DNA of 64,000 nt from Labilibaculum antarcticum (lineage in GTDB: Bacteria > Bacteroidota > Bacteroidia > Bacteroidales > Marinifilaceae): contig NZ_AP018042.1 of the NCBI RefSeq assembly GCF_002356295.1, positions 1,520,361 to 1,584,360 on the forward strand, written 5' to 3'. Both the position numbers and the translations under genes were made by a program. Numbering within the stretch: position 1 is the first letter of the stretch; every line of letters starts with the position of its first letter. Of the stretch, positions 50,066 through 59,334 are shown piece by piece. Under the pieces are notes generated by a model. The model saw only the letters and a program-made list of their open reading frames with translations. It made no database searches and was not told the DNA's origin.

Positions 50066-51286
50066 ATGGGAAGAGAAAGACGTCCTCATATTGGAATTTT
50101 TGGAAGAAGAAACAACGGGAAAAGTACTTTAATTAATTTTCTTGCAGGACAAGATATTGCCATTGTTTCGGATGTTGCCGGAACAACTACCGATCCTGTT
50201 AAAAAATCTTTCGAAATCACAGGATTCGGCCCTGTTATTTTGATTGATACCGCAGGAATTGATGATACAGGTGAGTTGGGTGAGAAACGAATTACAAAAA
50301 CCAATCAAACCATAAAAATTATAGATCTCGCTATTCTGGTTATCGCTCAAAATACCTTTGGCGATTTTGAATTGGGTCTTATCGAGAAGTTCAATAAACA
50401 AGATGTTCCATTCATAGCGGTACACAACAAAGAAGATCTTGAACTATTAAATCAGCAAACAACTAATTTGTTGAAACAGAATGGCACGAAAGACATTCTT
50501 CATTTTTCCAATTCCAGAGCCAACATAGAACCCATTGTAAAAAGTATAAAAACAACGATTCCTGAATCCGCATATACCACTCCTTCCCTCTTGGGCGATT
50601 TGATATCCTACGGTGATATTGTTCTTTTAATTACGCCCATTGATATTGAAGCTCCTGAAGGAAGATTAATTCTGCCACAGGTTCAGGCAATAAGAGACAT
50701 ACTGGATAATGATGCAGTATGCATTGTTTTAAAAGAGCGGGAAGTTGATGCTTTTTTACGAAAAACAGGAATTAAACCAAAACTGGTCGTTACCGATAGT
50801 CAGGTATTTTTAAAAGCGGGAGCTTCGATTCCATCGGATATTGCTTTAACAAGTTTCAGTATCATGCTGGCACACTTTAAAGGAAACTTTAATGCCTATT
50901 TAAAAGGAACACCAAAAATATCGGAACTGGTTGATGGTGATAAGGTTTTATTGTTAGAAAGTTGCACTCATCACAGCTCTTGTGATGATATTGGCAGGGT
51001 AAAAATCCCTCGCTGGATTTCGAACTTCACTGGCAAGAAACTAGAGTTTGTTGTAACTGCCGGACTTGATGAAATTCCGGGAGAAATATCAGATTACGCT
51101 CTTTTGATTCAATGTGGCGGATGCATGATTACACCAAAACAGTTGGGTAACCGACTTCAACCTGCCATTGATGCAGGAATACCCGTGACAAATTACGGAA
51201 TGGCAATTGCTTACGTTCAGGGAATTTACAATCGTGCAGTTGCTCCTTTTGCCAAAACAAGGGAATCAAATACAGACTATCTTTAG
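50066..51286 (+). CDS. hydF: [FeFe]-hydrogenase H-cluster maturation GTPase HydF
   Basis: The 406-residue protein is the scaffold on which the diiron subcluster of [FeFe]-hydrogenase is assembled. The GTPase domain has P-loop GRRNNGKST (13-21), DTAG (61-64) and NKED (121-124). A dimerisation domain follows, then the iron-sulfur domain with ESCTHHSSCDDIGRVKIPRW (Cys300, His302, His303, Cys306) and CGGC (Cys350, Cys353). Gln349 stands where most family members have His before the CxxC. hydE and hydG are not in the window. The 37-bp gap after aspA suggests one operon. Confidence 0.95.
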   Translation: MGRERRPHIGIFGRRNNGKSTLINFLAGQDIAIVSDVAGTTTDPVKKSFEITGFGPVILIDTAGIDDTGELGEKRITKTNQTIKIIDLAILVIAQNTFGDFELGLIEKFNKQDVPFIAVHNKEDLELLNQQTTNLLKQNGTKDILHFSNSRANIEPIVKSIKTTIPESAYTTPSLLGDLISYGDIVLLITPIDIEAPEGRLILPQVQAIRDILDNDAVCIVLKEREVDAFLRKTGIKPKLVVTDSQVFLKAGASIPSDIALTSFSIMLAHFKGNFNAYLKGTPKISELVDGDKVLLLESCTHHSSCDDIGRVKIPRWISNFTGKKLEFVVTAGLDEIPGEISDYALLIQCGGCMITPKQLGNRLQPAIDAGIPVTNYGMAIAYVQGIYNRAVAPFAKTRESNTDYL

Positions 51287-51333
51287 CAGTATTCTAGATA
51301 AAAAGACAAACCGAAAGCCCAAACAATAAGAAC

Positions 51334-52470
51334 ATGAAAAATTTATTTTTAGTATCTCTTTTCATCTCAATCAGTATTTTCAAGGCTAATTCACAAGAAA
51401 AAGAATTTGTTCTATCAGGAATGATAGGTGGCATTCAGGATGAAACATTATTTCTTTATCAGGAAACCGGAGAAAACGTAATATTGCTTGATTCTGTAAT
51501 GACTAAAAACGGTGAATTTCAATTTTCAGGAAAAATGGAACACCCTTTTGTTGCTCAAATCGGATTGGCTAAAAGCAGGCGGGCTAAGATTTTCTTATCC
51601 CCATCAAAAATGAATCTTTTAGTTCATAAAGATGAATTAAAAGATGATTTTTTAAGCAAAAAACTTACTGGTTCTGAAACTCAAAACAGATACGAAGATT
51701 ATGAATTTAAACTGCAAACAAACAATCATGAAAAATTAAAAATAGCCAATGATCTTGAACTGCGCGAAGTTTATTCCGATTCAATTAAAAAAAACACCTT
51801 ACTTGCGAAGTACAAAAGACTGAACAAATTCAAGAAAGAATATTTTCACAATTACGCATCTTCACCGGTTGTTTCTTATTTAATTTTCCAGGAATATTTT
51901 GGGGCCAAGTGTAGTCTAGATGACGTAAAGGAGTACCTCAAAACTCTTAACATAGCCAACCCAAACGGCATGTATGTAAAAAATTTAAATAAACGTGTTG
52001 AAACAATAGAACAAATTTTCATGAAAAATGAATTCCCTGATCTTCGTTCAATTACGCTTAAAGGAAAAGAATTTAATTTTGCAGATCGAAAAGCAAAATA
52101 TCACTTGTTTTATATCTGGAGAGCCTGGACACCTGATAAGAACAAATCGCATTATCAGGCTTTGAATCAATTGCAGATTAACTGTAAGACAACTGGTATT
52201 GAATTGGTTAGTCTGATTCGGAATTCATCTTACAACATGATTCCTGCAGAGGGGGCCAAAAAGTGGAAACAATGGCGACCAACGCTTGATCCATCGCATG
52301 AATATATCGAAATAGAAAGCATAGACAACAGTGTTGATCTTATTAAATATCTGGATCGTAATTTTCATGCATTCATAGTAAATTCCGAAGGTAAAATCCT
52401 TTATCATCAAACTACTTTTGATACCAATTTACTGATATCTGAACTTGCGAAGTTTGTTTCAATGCCTTAA
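51334..52470 (+). CDS. Secreted DUF4369/thioredoxin-fold protein without redox cysteines
   Basis: The 378-residue protein has a signal peptide (1-20). The N-terminal part (about 25-120) resembles DUF4369 (FVLSGMIGGIQDETLFLYQ, GEFQFSGKMEHPFVAQIG), which precedes TlpA-like thioredoxin domains in Bacteroidota. The C-terminal domain (about 235-375) keeps the thioredoxin-like layout (KYHLFYIWRAWTPDKNK, then FHAFIVNSEGKILYHQ), but neither active-site Cys is present. It may bind rather than reduce partners. It starts 47 bp after hydF. Confidence 0.7.
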   Translation: MKNLFLVSLFISISIFKANSQEKEFVLSGMIGGIQDETLFLYQETGENVILLDSVMTKNGEFQFSGKMEHPFVAQIGLAKSRRAKIFLSPSKMNLLVHKDELKDDFLSKKLTGSETQNRYEDYEFKLQTNNHEKLKIANDLELREVYSDSIKKNTLLAKYKRLNKFKKEYFHNYASSPVVSYLIFQEYFGAKCSLDDVKEYLKTLNIANPNGMYVKNLNKRVETIEQIFMKNEFPDLRSITLKGKEFNFADRKAKYHLFYIWRAWTPDKNKSHYQALNQLQINCKTTGIELVSLIRNSSYNMIPAEGAKKWKQWRPTLDPSHEYIEIESIDNSVDLIKYLDRNFHAFIVNSEGKILYHQTTFDTNLLISELAKFVSMP

Positions 52471-52537
52471 AGATTATATTTTAGTTCTGATTAACTATAT
52501 TTATAAGATTGATACCAGAAATAAACACTAACCATCT

Positions 52538-54760
52538 ATGCCCAATAAACTACTTAAAGCCAAGGCTAATTTTGGTACTTTTCCTGTTTTCTTAACTGCA
52601 ATATCAACTATTTTAGGTGCTATTTTATTCCTTCGTTTCGGCTGGGCTGTGGGAAATGTAGGCTTTATTGGCATGATTGGAATTATTATTTTGGGACATT
52701 TGGTTACCATCCCTACTGCAATGGCTGTAGCCGAAATTGCAACCAATCAGAAAGTATTAGGAGGTGGAGCTTACTATATTATTTCGCGATCTTTTGGTTT
52801 GAATATTGGCGCCGCCATTGGTATAACACTTTACCTTTCACAAGCCATATCTGTTGCCTTTTATGTGATCGCATTCGCAGAGGCATTCGACCCGCTTATT
52901 CAATGGATTGCTGATAATTACGGTTGGTTAATCTACGATAAAAGAGCAATTAGTATTCCAACCATGGCGCTCTTATCCGGACTATTTCTTAGCCGAGGTG
53001 CGAATTTGGGGATGAAAGCATTGTATGTGGTTGTGGGAATCTTAGGAGTGGCCTTAGCCCTATTTTTTCTTGGATCACCAGATGCTGCTCCAAAGGAAAT
53101 GGTCATGGATGCAACCATTGATAATCCCAAAAGTTTCTTCTATGTATTTACCATTATTTTCCCAGCATTTACAGGCTTAGCAGCAGGATTAGGGCTCTCA
53201 GGAGATTTAAAGAACCCACGAAAATCGATACCTCAAGGAACCATCTGGGCAACCGTTGCCGGGCTTGTTATTTATCTGTTTGCCGCCTATAAATTTACGG
53301 TATCTGCCAGTCCGGAAGATTTGGTAAGCGACCAGCTTATTATGCGTAGAATTGCCATCTGGGGACCAATTATCCCAATAGGTTTGGCTGCGGCTTCAAT
53401 CTCCTCTGCATTAGGTTCTATAATAGTAGCCCCCCGAACCTTACAAGCAATTGGCATGGATGATATCTTCCCTCAACAAGGTTTGAATAAATGGTTAAAA
53501 TCCGAAAACAGAAAGAACAATGAACCAATTAATGCATCTGTAATATCAATAATTATTGCCTTTGTGTTTGTTTTTATTGGTGATGTGAATTTTGTTGCTC
53601 AAATTATATCGATGTTCTTCATGGTTACCTATGGCGCCATTTGCTTGATCTCTTTTTTAGAGCATTTTGCTGCAGATCCTTCTTATCGTCCAACATTCCG
53701 ATCAAAATGGTACTTATCTTTATTGGGTGCAATTCTGTCCTTTTGGATCATGTTTCAAATGAACATGGGCTATGCTATTTTATCATTATTGATAATGGGA
53801 GGTATCTATTACGGATTTAACGTTACATCGAAAGGTCAAAGAGGACTTGCCAAACTATTTAGAGGCGTTGTTTTTCAGTTGAGCAGATATCTGCAAATAT
53901 TTGCTCAAAGGGCAGAGAGAGGTGATAGAGAATTAAGTTGGCGACCTTTCGCCATCTGCATCTCCGAAGACTCCTTTAAACGTCGTTCAGCCTTCGATTT
54001 GCTTCGATGGATATCTTACAAATACGGATTTGGAACCTACATTCATTATTTGGAAGGCTACTTAAACGAAGAAACCAATCTTGAATCGAAAAAAGTAATG
54101 AATCGACTGATTAATCTGGCGTCGGGAAGCAAAAACAAAGTTTACCTCGACACAATCATCAGTCCTTCGATGACATCAGCTATTGCACAGGTTATGCAAT
54201 TATCTGGAATTTCGGGCACAGGATACAACACCATCTTATTTGAATTTTCGAGAACTAAAGCTCAGCGATTAAACTATGTAATAGACAATTACAATCTGCT
54301 TAAATCTACCGATTTTGATGTTTGCATTCTAAATACATCATACAAAGGATTTGGTTATCACAAGGAAGTTCATGTTTGGATTGGAGCCGAAGATCTTGAA
54401 AATGCAAATTTGATGATATTACTCGCTTACATCATTCAGGGACATCCCGATTGGAAAAAAGGAACAATCAAGATTTTTGCAATATACCCCGAAGATCAAC
54501 TAGATACTCAGAAGGAAATATTGCTGGGATTAATCAAATCTGGACGATTACCGATTTCGCCAAGCAACGTTGAGCTAATTAATGCCAACGATGCGAATAA
54601 GAAACAAGTAATTATGAAACATTCGATGGATGCTGATTTAAGTATTCTTGGATTTAATCATGAAGATGTTGAAAAAGAAGGAGCCGAATTATTCACTGGC
54701 TTCGAAGACATGGGAAATATTCTCTTTGTAAGTTCATATAAGGAAAAAAATATTAAATAA
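52538..54760 (+). CDS. Cation-chloride cotransporter-like permease (SLC12/APC superfamily)
   Basis: The 740-residue protein has a transporter half with about 12 membrane helices (about 10-435) of the APC fold. FGTFPVFLTAISTILGAILF at the start and GLSGDLKNPRKSIPQGT in the middle are close to eukaryotic Na-K-Cl cotransporters. The C-terminal 290 residues are soluble and cytoplasmic, as in that family. The ion set is not readable from the sequence. The last base of the stop codon is also the first base of the next gene's ATG, so the two are translationally coupled. Confidence 0.85.
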   Translation: MPNKLLKAKANFGTFPVFLTAISTILGAILFLRFGWAVGNVGFIGMIGIIILGHLVTIPTAMAVAEIATNQKVLGGGAYYIISRSFGLNIGAAIGITLYLSQAISVAFYVIAFAEAFDPLIQWIADNYGWLIYDKRAISIPTMALLSGLFLSRGANLGMKALYVVVGILGVALALFFLGSPDAAPKEMVMDATIDNPKSFFYVFTIIFPAFTGLAAGLGLSGDLKNPRKSIPQGTIWATVAGLVIYLFAAYKFTVSASPEDLVSDQLIMRRIAIWGPIIPIGLAAASISSALGSIIVAPRTLQAIGMDDIFPQQGLNKWLKSENRKNNEPINASVISIIIAFVFVFIGDVNFVAQIISMFFMVTYGAICLISFLEHFAADPSYRPTFRSKWYLSLLGAILSFWIMFQMNMGYAILSLLIMGGIYYGFNVTSKGQRGLAKLFRGVVFQLSRYLQIFAQRAERGDRELSWRPFAICISEDSFKRRSAFDLLRWISYKYGFGTYIHYLEGYLNEETNLESKKVMNRLINLASGSKNKVYLDTIISPSMTSAIAQVMQLSGISGTGYNTILFEFSRTKAQRLNYVIDNYNLLKSTDFDVCILNTSYKGFGYHKEVHVWIGAEDLENANLMILLAYIIQGHPDWKKGTIKIFAIYPEDQLDTQKEILLGLIKSGRLPISPSNVELINANDANKKQVIMKHSMDADLSILGFNHEDVEKEGAELFTGFEDMGNILFVSSYKEKNIK

Positions 54761-55560
54761 TGGCTGATTTTTTAAAAGCAACAGATGATTTAGGGCGTGA
54801 AATAAATATTCCTTTCCCTCCTAAAAGAATAATATCTACAGTGCCATCAACAACCGAATTTTTGTTTGATTTAGGCATAGGCGACAGAGTCATTTCCAGA
54901 ACCAAATTTTGCAAATACCCAGCAGATAAAATAGCTAAACTTCCTAATATTGGTGGCCCTAAAGACTTATACTTTGATAAAATCAGGTTACTCGATCCCG
55001 ACTTAATATTGGCCAACGAGGAGGAAAACAGCAGGATTCAAATAGAAGAGTTAGCTAAAGAATTTCCAGTTTATGTATGCAAAGTTCGCAATTACGATGA
55101 AGCTCTTCAAAATATATTGAATACAGGTAAAATAGTTGGCGCTGAGCCAAAATCACATGAAATAGCCAATAAAATTCATGCCAGGTTTAACCAATTACCG
55201 ATCAATTCGAATTCATGTTCTGTACTTTACTTGGTGTGGAAAGACCCATATATGGCAGTTGGGAAAGACACATTCATTAATTCGATGATTGAAAAATGTG
55301 GATTTAGAAATGCCATTGAAGATATTGATTCAAGATATCCAAAACTAAGTAAGGAAGAAATTATTGATCTTAATCCTGACCTGATCTTTTTATCATCAGA
55401 GCCATTTCCTTTTACTAAGAAACATATACAAGATATTCAAAACTTGTTACCAAACACCAAAATTGAACTGGTTGATGGGGAAATGTTCTCCTGGTTTGAA
55501 TCTCATCTACTTAAAGCAGGAACGTATTTTAATGATTTAAATCAAAAAATAAACTCTTAG
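54760..55560 (+). CDS. Cytosolic protein with ABC-type metal/cobalamin receptor fold (BtuF-like)
   Basis: The 266-residue protein shows the helical-backbone receptor fold of BtuF/FhuD-type binding proteins: KRIISTVPSTTEFLFDLGIG (about 22-41), then PNIGGPKDLYFDKIRLLDPD and DLILANEEENSRIQIEELAK. Such proteins are normally periplasmic, but this one has no signal peptide or lipobox and its ATG overlaps the preceding stop codon by one base. It therefore appears to be cytoplasmic and coupled to the cotransporter. No ABC permease or ATPase gene is adjacent. Ligand unknown; cobalamin, iron chelates or an unrelated small molecule are possible. Confidence 0.75.
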   Translation: MADFLKATDDLGREINIPFPPKRIISTVPSTTEFLFDLGIGDRVISRTKFCKYPADKIAKLPNIGGPKDLYFDKIRLLDPDLILANEEENSRIQIEELAKEFPVYVCKVRNYDEALQNILNTGKIVGAEPKSHEIANKIHARFNQLPINSNSCSVLYLVWKDPYMAVGKDTFINSMIEKCGFRNAIEDIDSRYPKLSKEEIIDLNPDLIFLSSEPFPFTKKHIQDIQNLLPNTKIELVDGEMFSWFESHLLKAGTYFNDLNQKINS

Positions 55561-55591
55561 TCAAAGCAAAACTCATTACAATAATTCTTAC

Positions 55592-55599
55592 TATTTTTG
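55592..55599 (+). promoter_or_regulatory. Candidate -7 box for coaD
   Basis: TATTTTTG fits TAnnTTTG and lies 22 bp before the coaD ATG. No clear -33 element. Confidence 0.4.
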
Positions 55600-55621
55600 C
55601 CTAGTACTTAAAATCTATTTA

Positions 55622-56098
55622 ATGAAACACATTGCCATATTCCCGGGTTCATTTGACCCTTTTACCATAGGCCACGAATCAATTGTAACCAGAGCATTGC
55701 CTTTATTTGATAAAATCATCATATGCATCGGATACAATTCAGAAAAGGAACAGTTTTTCCCTATTGAAAAGCGAATTCAGTGGATAAAAGAGGCATTTGG
55801 GAACAATCCAAAGATTGAGGTAGAATCATTTTGCGGATTAACGGTCGAATATTGCCAATCTAAAAATGCAAAATTTATACTGCGCGGACTTAGAACTGCT
55901 GCCGATTTTGAATACGAAAGAGCCATTGCTCAAATCAATAAAAAAATGGTTCACGAATTGGAATCCATATTTCTGTTAACCACTTCTGAGCATACTCCTA
56001 TTACTTCAACCATTGTAAGGGATATCATCCGCCATGGTGGAGATGCCTTGCAGTTTTTACCCAAAGTGAAAGATCCTGAAGCCTACCAAATAAAATAA
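55622..56098 (+). CDS. coaD: Phosphopantetheine adenylyltransferase
   Basis: The 158-residue enzyme makes dephospho-CoA from phosphopantetheine and ATP, the fourth step of CoA synthesis. FPGSFDPFTIGHESIV (4-19, the nucleotidyl-transferase GH motif), ILRGLRTAADFEYERAIAQI and the C-terminal TSTIVRD (the ISSTxxR-like motif) identify it. It is of normal length. The serine hydrolase gene follows after 7 bp. Confidence 0.95.
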   Translation: MKHIAIFPGSFDPFTIGHESIVTRALPLFDKIIICIGYNSEKEQFFPIEKRIQWIKEAFGNNPKIEVESFCGLTVEYCQSKNAKFILRGLRTAADFEYERAIAQINKKMVHELESIFLLTTSEHTPITSTIVRDIIRHGGDALQFLPKVKDPEAYQIK

Positions 56099-56105
56099 TA
56101 GCCTT

Positions 56106-57242
56106 ATGTCTAAATTCATCAAGATACTCGTCATTATTTCTATTTTAGCTGGTGCTTGGATGCTTATTGCTCCAAATTACCTTAGAACAAGTCTGATTTA
56201 CTGGTATGCCAATATTGATGATTACACCATTTTTGAAAATAAAGAAGTATCAGTCGAAAATGGTGAAGACTGGCCGGAAGATTCAGCCTATAACGAGTAT
56301 AAGCTTGACTCTGTTGATCGGGCTTATCTTGAAGATCACGAAACGGTAGCCTATTTGGTAATTCAGGATGGCAAAGTATTATATGAAGAATATTGGGATG
56401 AATACGGTACAGAATCACTTTCGAATATTTTTTCAGCTACAAAAAGTATCGTTAGTTTACTAATTGGTATTGCTATTGATCAAGGAAAAATTAATTCGAT
56501 AAATGATCCCATCGGCAAATATCTTAACGAATTTTCAGGAGATAAACGAGGTGATATAACAATTAAAAATTTGCTTACCATGAGCTCTGGTTTAGACTGG
56601 GATGAAGCATACAGCAGCCCAACATCAATCACAACTAAAGCCTATTATGGTAAAAATCTAAGAGAAGTTTCAACCGATCAGCAATTAGTTGAAAAACCTG
56701 GAGTTCGGTTTAGATACCAAAGTGGCAACACCCAACTTTTAGCTTTTATTGTTGAAGAAGCAACAGGTGAAACCATTTCCAAATATGCCGAACGGATGCT
56801 TTGGAAGCCAATGCAAGCAACTCAAGCAGCACTTTGGAGTGTGGATAAAAAAGATGGAGATGAAAAAGCGTTTTGTTGCTTCAACTCCAATGCCAGAGAT
56901 GTGGCTCGTTTTGGACAACTGATCTTAAACAAGGGAAGCTGGAATGGAGTACAGTTAGTTTCGGAGGCTTATATTCAGGAAGCAACAAAACCTGCATCTT
57001 ATCTTTTAAATGAAGATAAAACCGAAGCTTTAAATTTTTATGGCTTTCAATATTGGGTTCTTCCTTATTCGAGAATGAATATTCCATACATGAGAGGACA
57101 TCGCGGTCAGTACATTTATAGTATTGCTGAAAAAAATGCAGTTGTTGTTCGTTTAGGAAAACAAAAAGACAAAATTAAACAAGGACAGATCACTTTGGAT
57201 ATTCCCAAATATATAGACATCGCACTGAAGATAATCAAGTAA
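56106..57242 (+). CDS. Membrane-anchored serine hydrolase of the class C beta-lactamase family
   Basis: The 378-residue protein has an N-terminal membrane anchor (about 5-22) and a beta-lactamase/DD-peptidase domain. Catalytic motifs: SATK (Ser110, Lys113), YQS (Tyr204), and HRG (332-334) in place of KTG. Family members include DD-peptidases, esterases and AmpC. HRG is common in penicillin-binding-like esterases, so resistance to beta-lactams cannot be concluded. The active site would face the periplasm. It follows coaD with a 7-bp gap. Confidence 0.8.
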   Translation: MSKFIKILVIISILAGAWMLIAPNYLRTSLIYWYANIDDYTIFENKEVSVENGEDWPEDSAYNEYKLDSVDRAYLEDHETVAYLVIQDGKVLYEEYWDEYGTESLSNIFSATKSIVSLLIGIAIDQGKINSINDPIGKYLNEFSGDKRGDITIKNLLTMSSGLDWDEAYSSPTSITTKAYYGKNLREVSTDQQLVEKPGVRFRYQSGNTQLLAFIVEEATGETISKYAERMLWKPMQATQAALWSVDKKDGDEKAFCCFNSNARDVARFGQLILNKGSWNGVQLVSEAYIQEATKPASYLLNEDKTEALNFYGFQYWVLPYSRMNIPYMRGHRGQYIYSIAEKNAVVVRLGKQKDKIKQGQITLDIPKYIDIALKIIK

Positions 57243-57266
57243 ATACATCACAAATCATTTGCCTAA

Positions 57267-58670
57267 ATGAGAACACTTCTACTATTGTTTTTGTCGCTCA
57301 GCTTAATTTCTGTCTCTTTGGCAGATAATGTGCGAATATATGGTACAAATACAAGTTATGCAGGATCAAAAATTGAGATTAAGTATCATGCTGATGTATT
57401 TACCTACTCAGAAAAAATAGTTGCAGAATTTGAAGTTCAGGCTGATGGAAGCTTTTCGATTAATTTCGATTTGAACGAAGTTACCTTAGTATTTCTACCT
57501 CTAGGTGTTTACAAAGGATATCTATATTTAGAGCCAGGCAAGGAGTACGAAATCAAATTACCTCCTAAAAAAGATTTATCCCCCGTTCAAAAACTAAATC
57601 CTTTTTTTGAACAGGAAGAGCTTCTCATTGGTGTTGCGAATACCGACTCAAAAGACATTAACATCCTAATTCGTGAACTGGATGACAAAATAGATTCTTT
57701 TATTAATCAGAACTTTAACAAGATTTACAGAAAAAAAGAGAATTCTGTAGGTATTGCTTTCACAGAAGAACTAAAATCGGAATACAAGGATGTAAAGAAC
57801 AGCTTTTTTGAAGATTATCTAAGATATCGTTTGGGATTTATAGAATACCTTGCCTATCCAAGTTCGTTTGTTAAAATTGAAGAAAAGTATTTTGAAAATC
57901 AAGAGGTGAAACTAAACAATTCGGCCTATACTAGTTTGTACAAAAAGCAATATGGTAATTTTCTTACTGGATATTTTAGTCAATTGGAAAGTTCAGAACT
58001 ATCCAATGCGTTAAAATCAGAAAATACTTATCGGGATATTTATGAACTAATGCGGAACTATCCCGCTTATAAAAACACACAATTTAGAGAATTAATTATT
58101 GCAACATCTGTATTTGATGCATATACCCGAAAATTTTATGGACGAAACAAAACTATCGAAATTCTATCTCAAATAAAGGAGCATAGTACGAACCAATACA
58201 ATCATGATTTGTGCGAAAACTACATCAGAAAAATCACTCATCTGCAAATAAATTACCCTGCTCCTGATTTCTCGATTGGGGAATACAAACTGGAAAATTA
58301 CAAAGGGAAATATCTGTATCTGAATTTCTGCAACACTGAAAGTTATCCTTGTTTACAGGATTTTAAAGAAATAACAAAACTGAAAAAACAATTTGGTGAG
58401 CACATCGAATTTTTAAGTATTGCCTGCGATTGGGATGTAATCAAGTATCTTGATTTTGAATCAAAAAAGAATCTTGACTGGCCAATTATTCATATTGGAG
58501 ATCAACAACATTTGCTTGAAGAGTACAATGTGAAAGCCTTTCCGACTTACATTCTTATCAATCCTGAAGGCAAAATAATGAAAGCTCCTGCTCAAGGTCC
58601 AAAGGAAAATATTCAATTGGAATTCATCAAGATTGCCAGAGATGCAGTTAGAAAGGCTTACAAAAAATAA
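57267..58670 (+). CDS. Secreted thioredoxin-fold protein with SYPC active-site variant
   Basis: The 467-residue protein has a signal peptide (1-19, SLAD). Residues about 20-110 are beta-rich; about 130-320 helical; about 328-465 a TlpA-like thioredoxin domain. At the usual CxxC it reads SYPC (Ser359, Cys362), with another Cys at 355. The cis-Pro segment AFPTYILINPEGK is kept. The missing attacking Cys argues against normal disulfide reduction. It lies 24 bp after the serine hydrolase gene. Confidence 0.75.
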   Translation: MRTLLLLFLSLSLISVSLADNVRIYGTNTSYAGSKIEIKYHADVFTYSEKIVAEFEVQADGSFSINFDLNEVTLVFLPLGVYKGYLYLEPGKEYEIKLPPKKDLSPVQKLNPFFEQEELLIGVANTDSKDINILIRELDDKIDSFINQNFNKIYRKKENSVGIAFTEELKSEYKDVKNSFFEDYLRYRLGFIEYLAYPSSFVKIEEKYFENQEVKLNNSAYTSLYKKQYGNFLTGYFSQLESSELSNALKSENTYRDIYELMRNYPAYKNTQFRELIIATSVFDAYTRKFYGRNKTIEILSQIKEHSTNQYNHDLCENYIRKITHLQINYPAPDFSIGEYKLENYKGKYLYLNFCNTESYPCLQDFKEITKLKKQFGEHIEFLSIACDWDVIKYLDFESKKNLDWPIIHIGDQQHLLEEYNVKAFPTYILINPEGKIMKAPAQGPKENIQLEFIKIARDAVRKAYKK

Positions 58671-58715
58671 TGGTCGGGAGTTCCGAGATCCATTAAATTG
58701 TGGTGAAAAACGGCT

Positions 58716-59180
58716 TTACTCCACCTGAGAAATTGCTACTTTTTTAAATTTCAGTTTTAAATTCACAGGCGTAATATTTTTTAAATTGTCGGACACAGGA
58801 CATCTATCCTCAATTGCCTCTAACCATTTAGTTAGTTGCTCTTTACTGGCATCACAATCAGGCTCAATAGCTACTTCAATTCCCTTATAACCTGCTCTCT
58901 CATCGAATGAAGTTCCAAAAAGACGGTTAGGGTTTAGATCTCCGGCCATCTTTATTTTAACCGATCGTAATTCTATATCCATTTCCTTGGCAATTACATG
59001 AGCCATCACATTAATACAACCACAAAAAGCAGCAAGAATATATTCAACAGGACTAGCTCCTTCATTTGTACCTCCCAAGTCTGCGGGCTCATCAATAATA
59101 ATTTCAAACCCTCTTGCTTTAACAACTGTTTTGGTTGGGTTTTCGCTATGCGCTTGTACTCTAAATTTTAAATCAGACAT
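58716..59180 (-). CDS. OsmC/Ohr family peroxiredoxin-like protein
   Basis: The 154-residue protein carries the two conserved redox Cys of the family: in AAFCGCINVMAHVIAKE (about 52-68) and in IEDRCPVSDNL (about 127-138). OsmC-like proteins reduce organic hydroperoxides with thiols. GGTNEGASPVEYILAA fits the OsmC subfamily rather than Ohr. Cytosolic; no signal peptide. It is divergent from a Crp/Fnr-type regulator gene 154 bp away, so shared regulation is possible but unproven. Confidence 0.85.
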   Translation of the reverse strand: MSDLKFRVQAHSENPTKTVVKARGFEIIIDEPADLGGTNEGASPVEYILAAFCGCINVMAHVIAKEMDIELRSVKIKMAGDLNPNRLFGTSFDERAGYKGIEVAIEPDCDASKEQLTKWLEAIEDRCPVSDNLKNITPVNLKLKFKKVAISQVE

Positions 59181-59273
59181 TTCTTTATAATTTTATTATT
59201 CAAACCTATTAATCACTTTAAAAATGCCACAACTTCAGTAAGGATAAAACTATTAGACGAAGTATAGAATCAC

Positions 59274-59281
59274 TATATTTG
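59274..59281 (+). promoter_or_regulatory. Candidate -7 box for the Crp/Fnr regulator
   Basis: TATATTTG fits TAnnTTTG and lies 53 bp before the ATG at 59335. Confidence 0.35.
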
Positions 59282-59334
59282 GTGGAATTTAGCATCATTT
59301 CCGAATACTTTTTGAAACAAATTAATTTCTATTA

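Noticed and set aside
56106-57242. AmpC beta-lactamase resistance gene
   Set aside because: The SxxK and YxS motifs are present, but HRG replaces KTG and the protein is membrane anchored; many esterases and DD-peptidases share this pattern.
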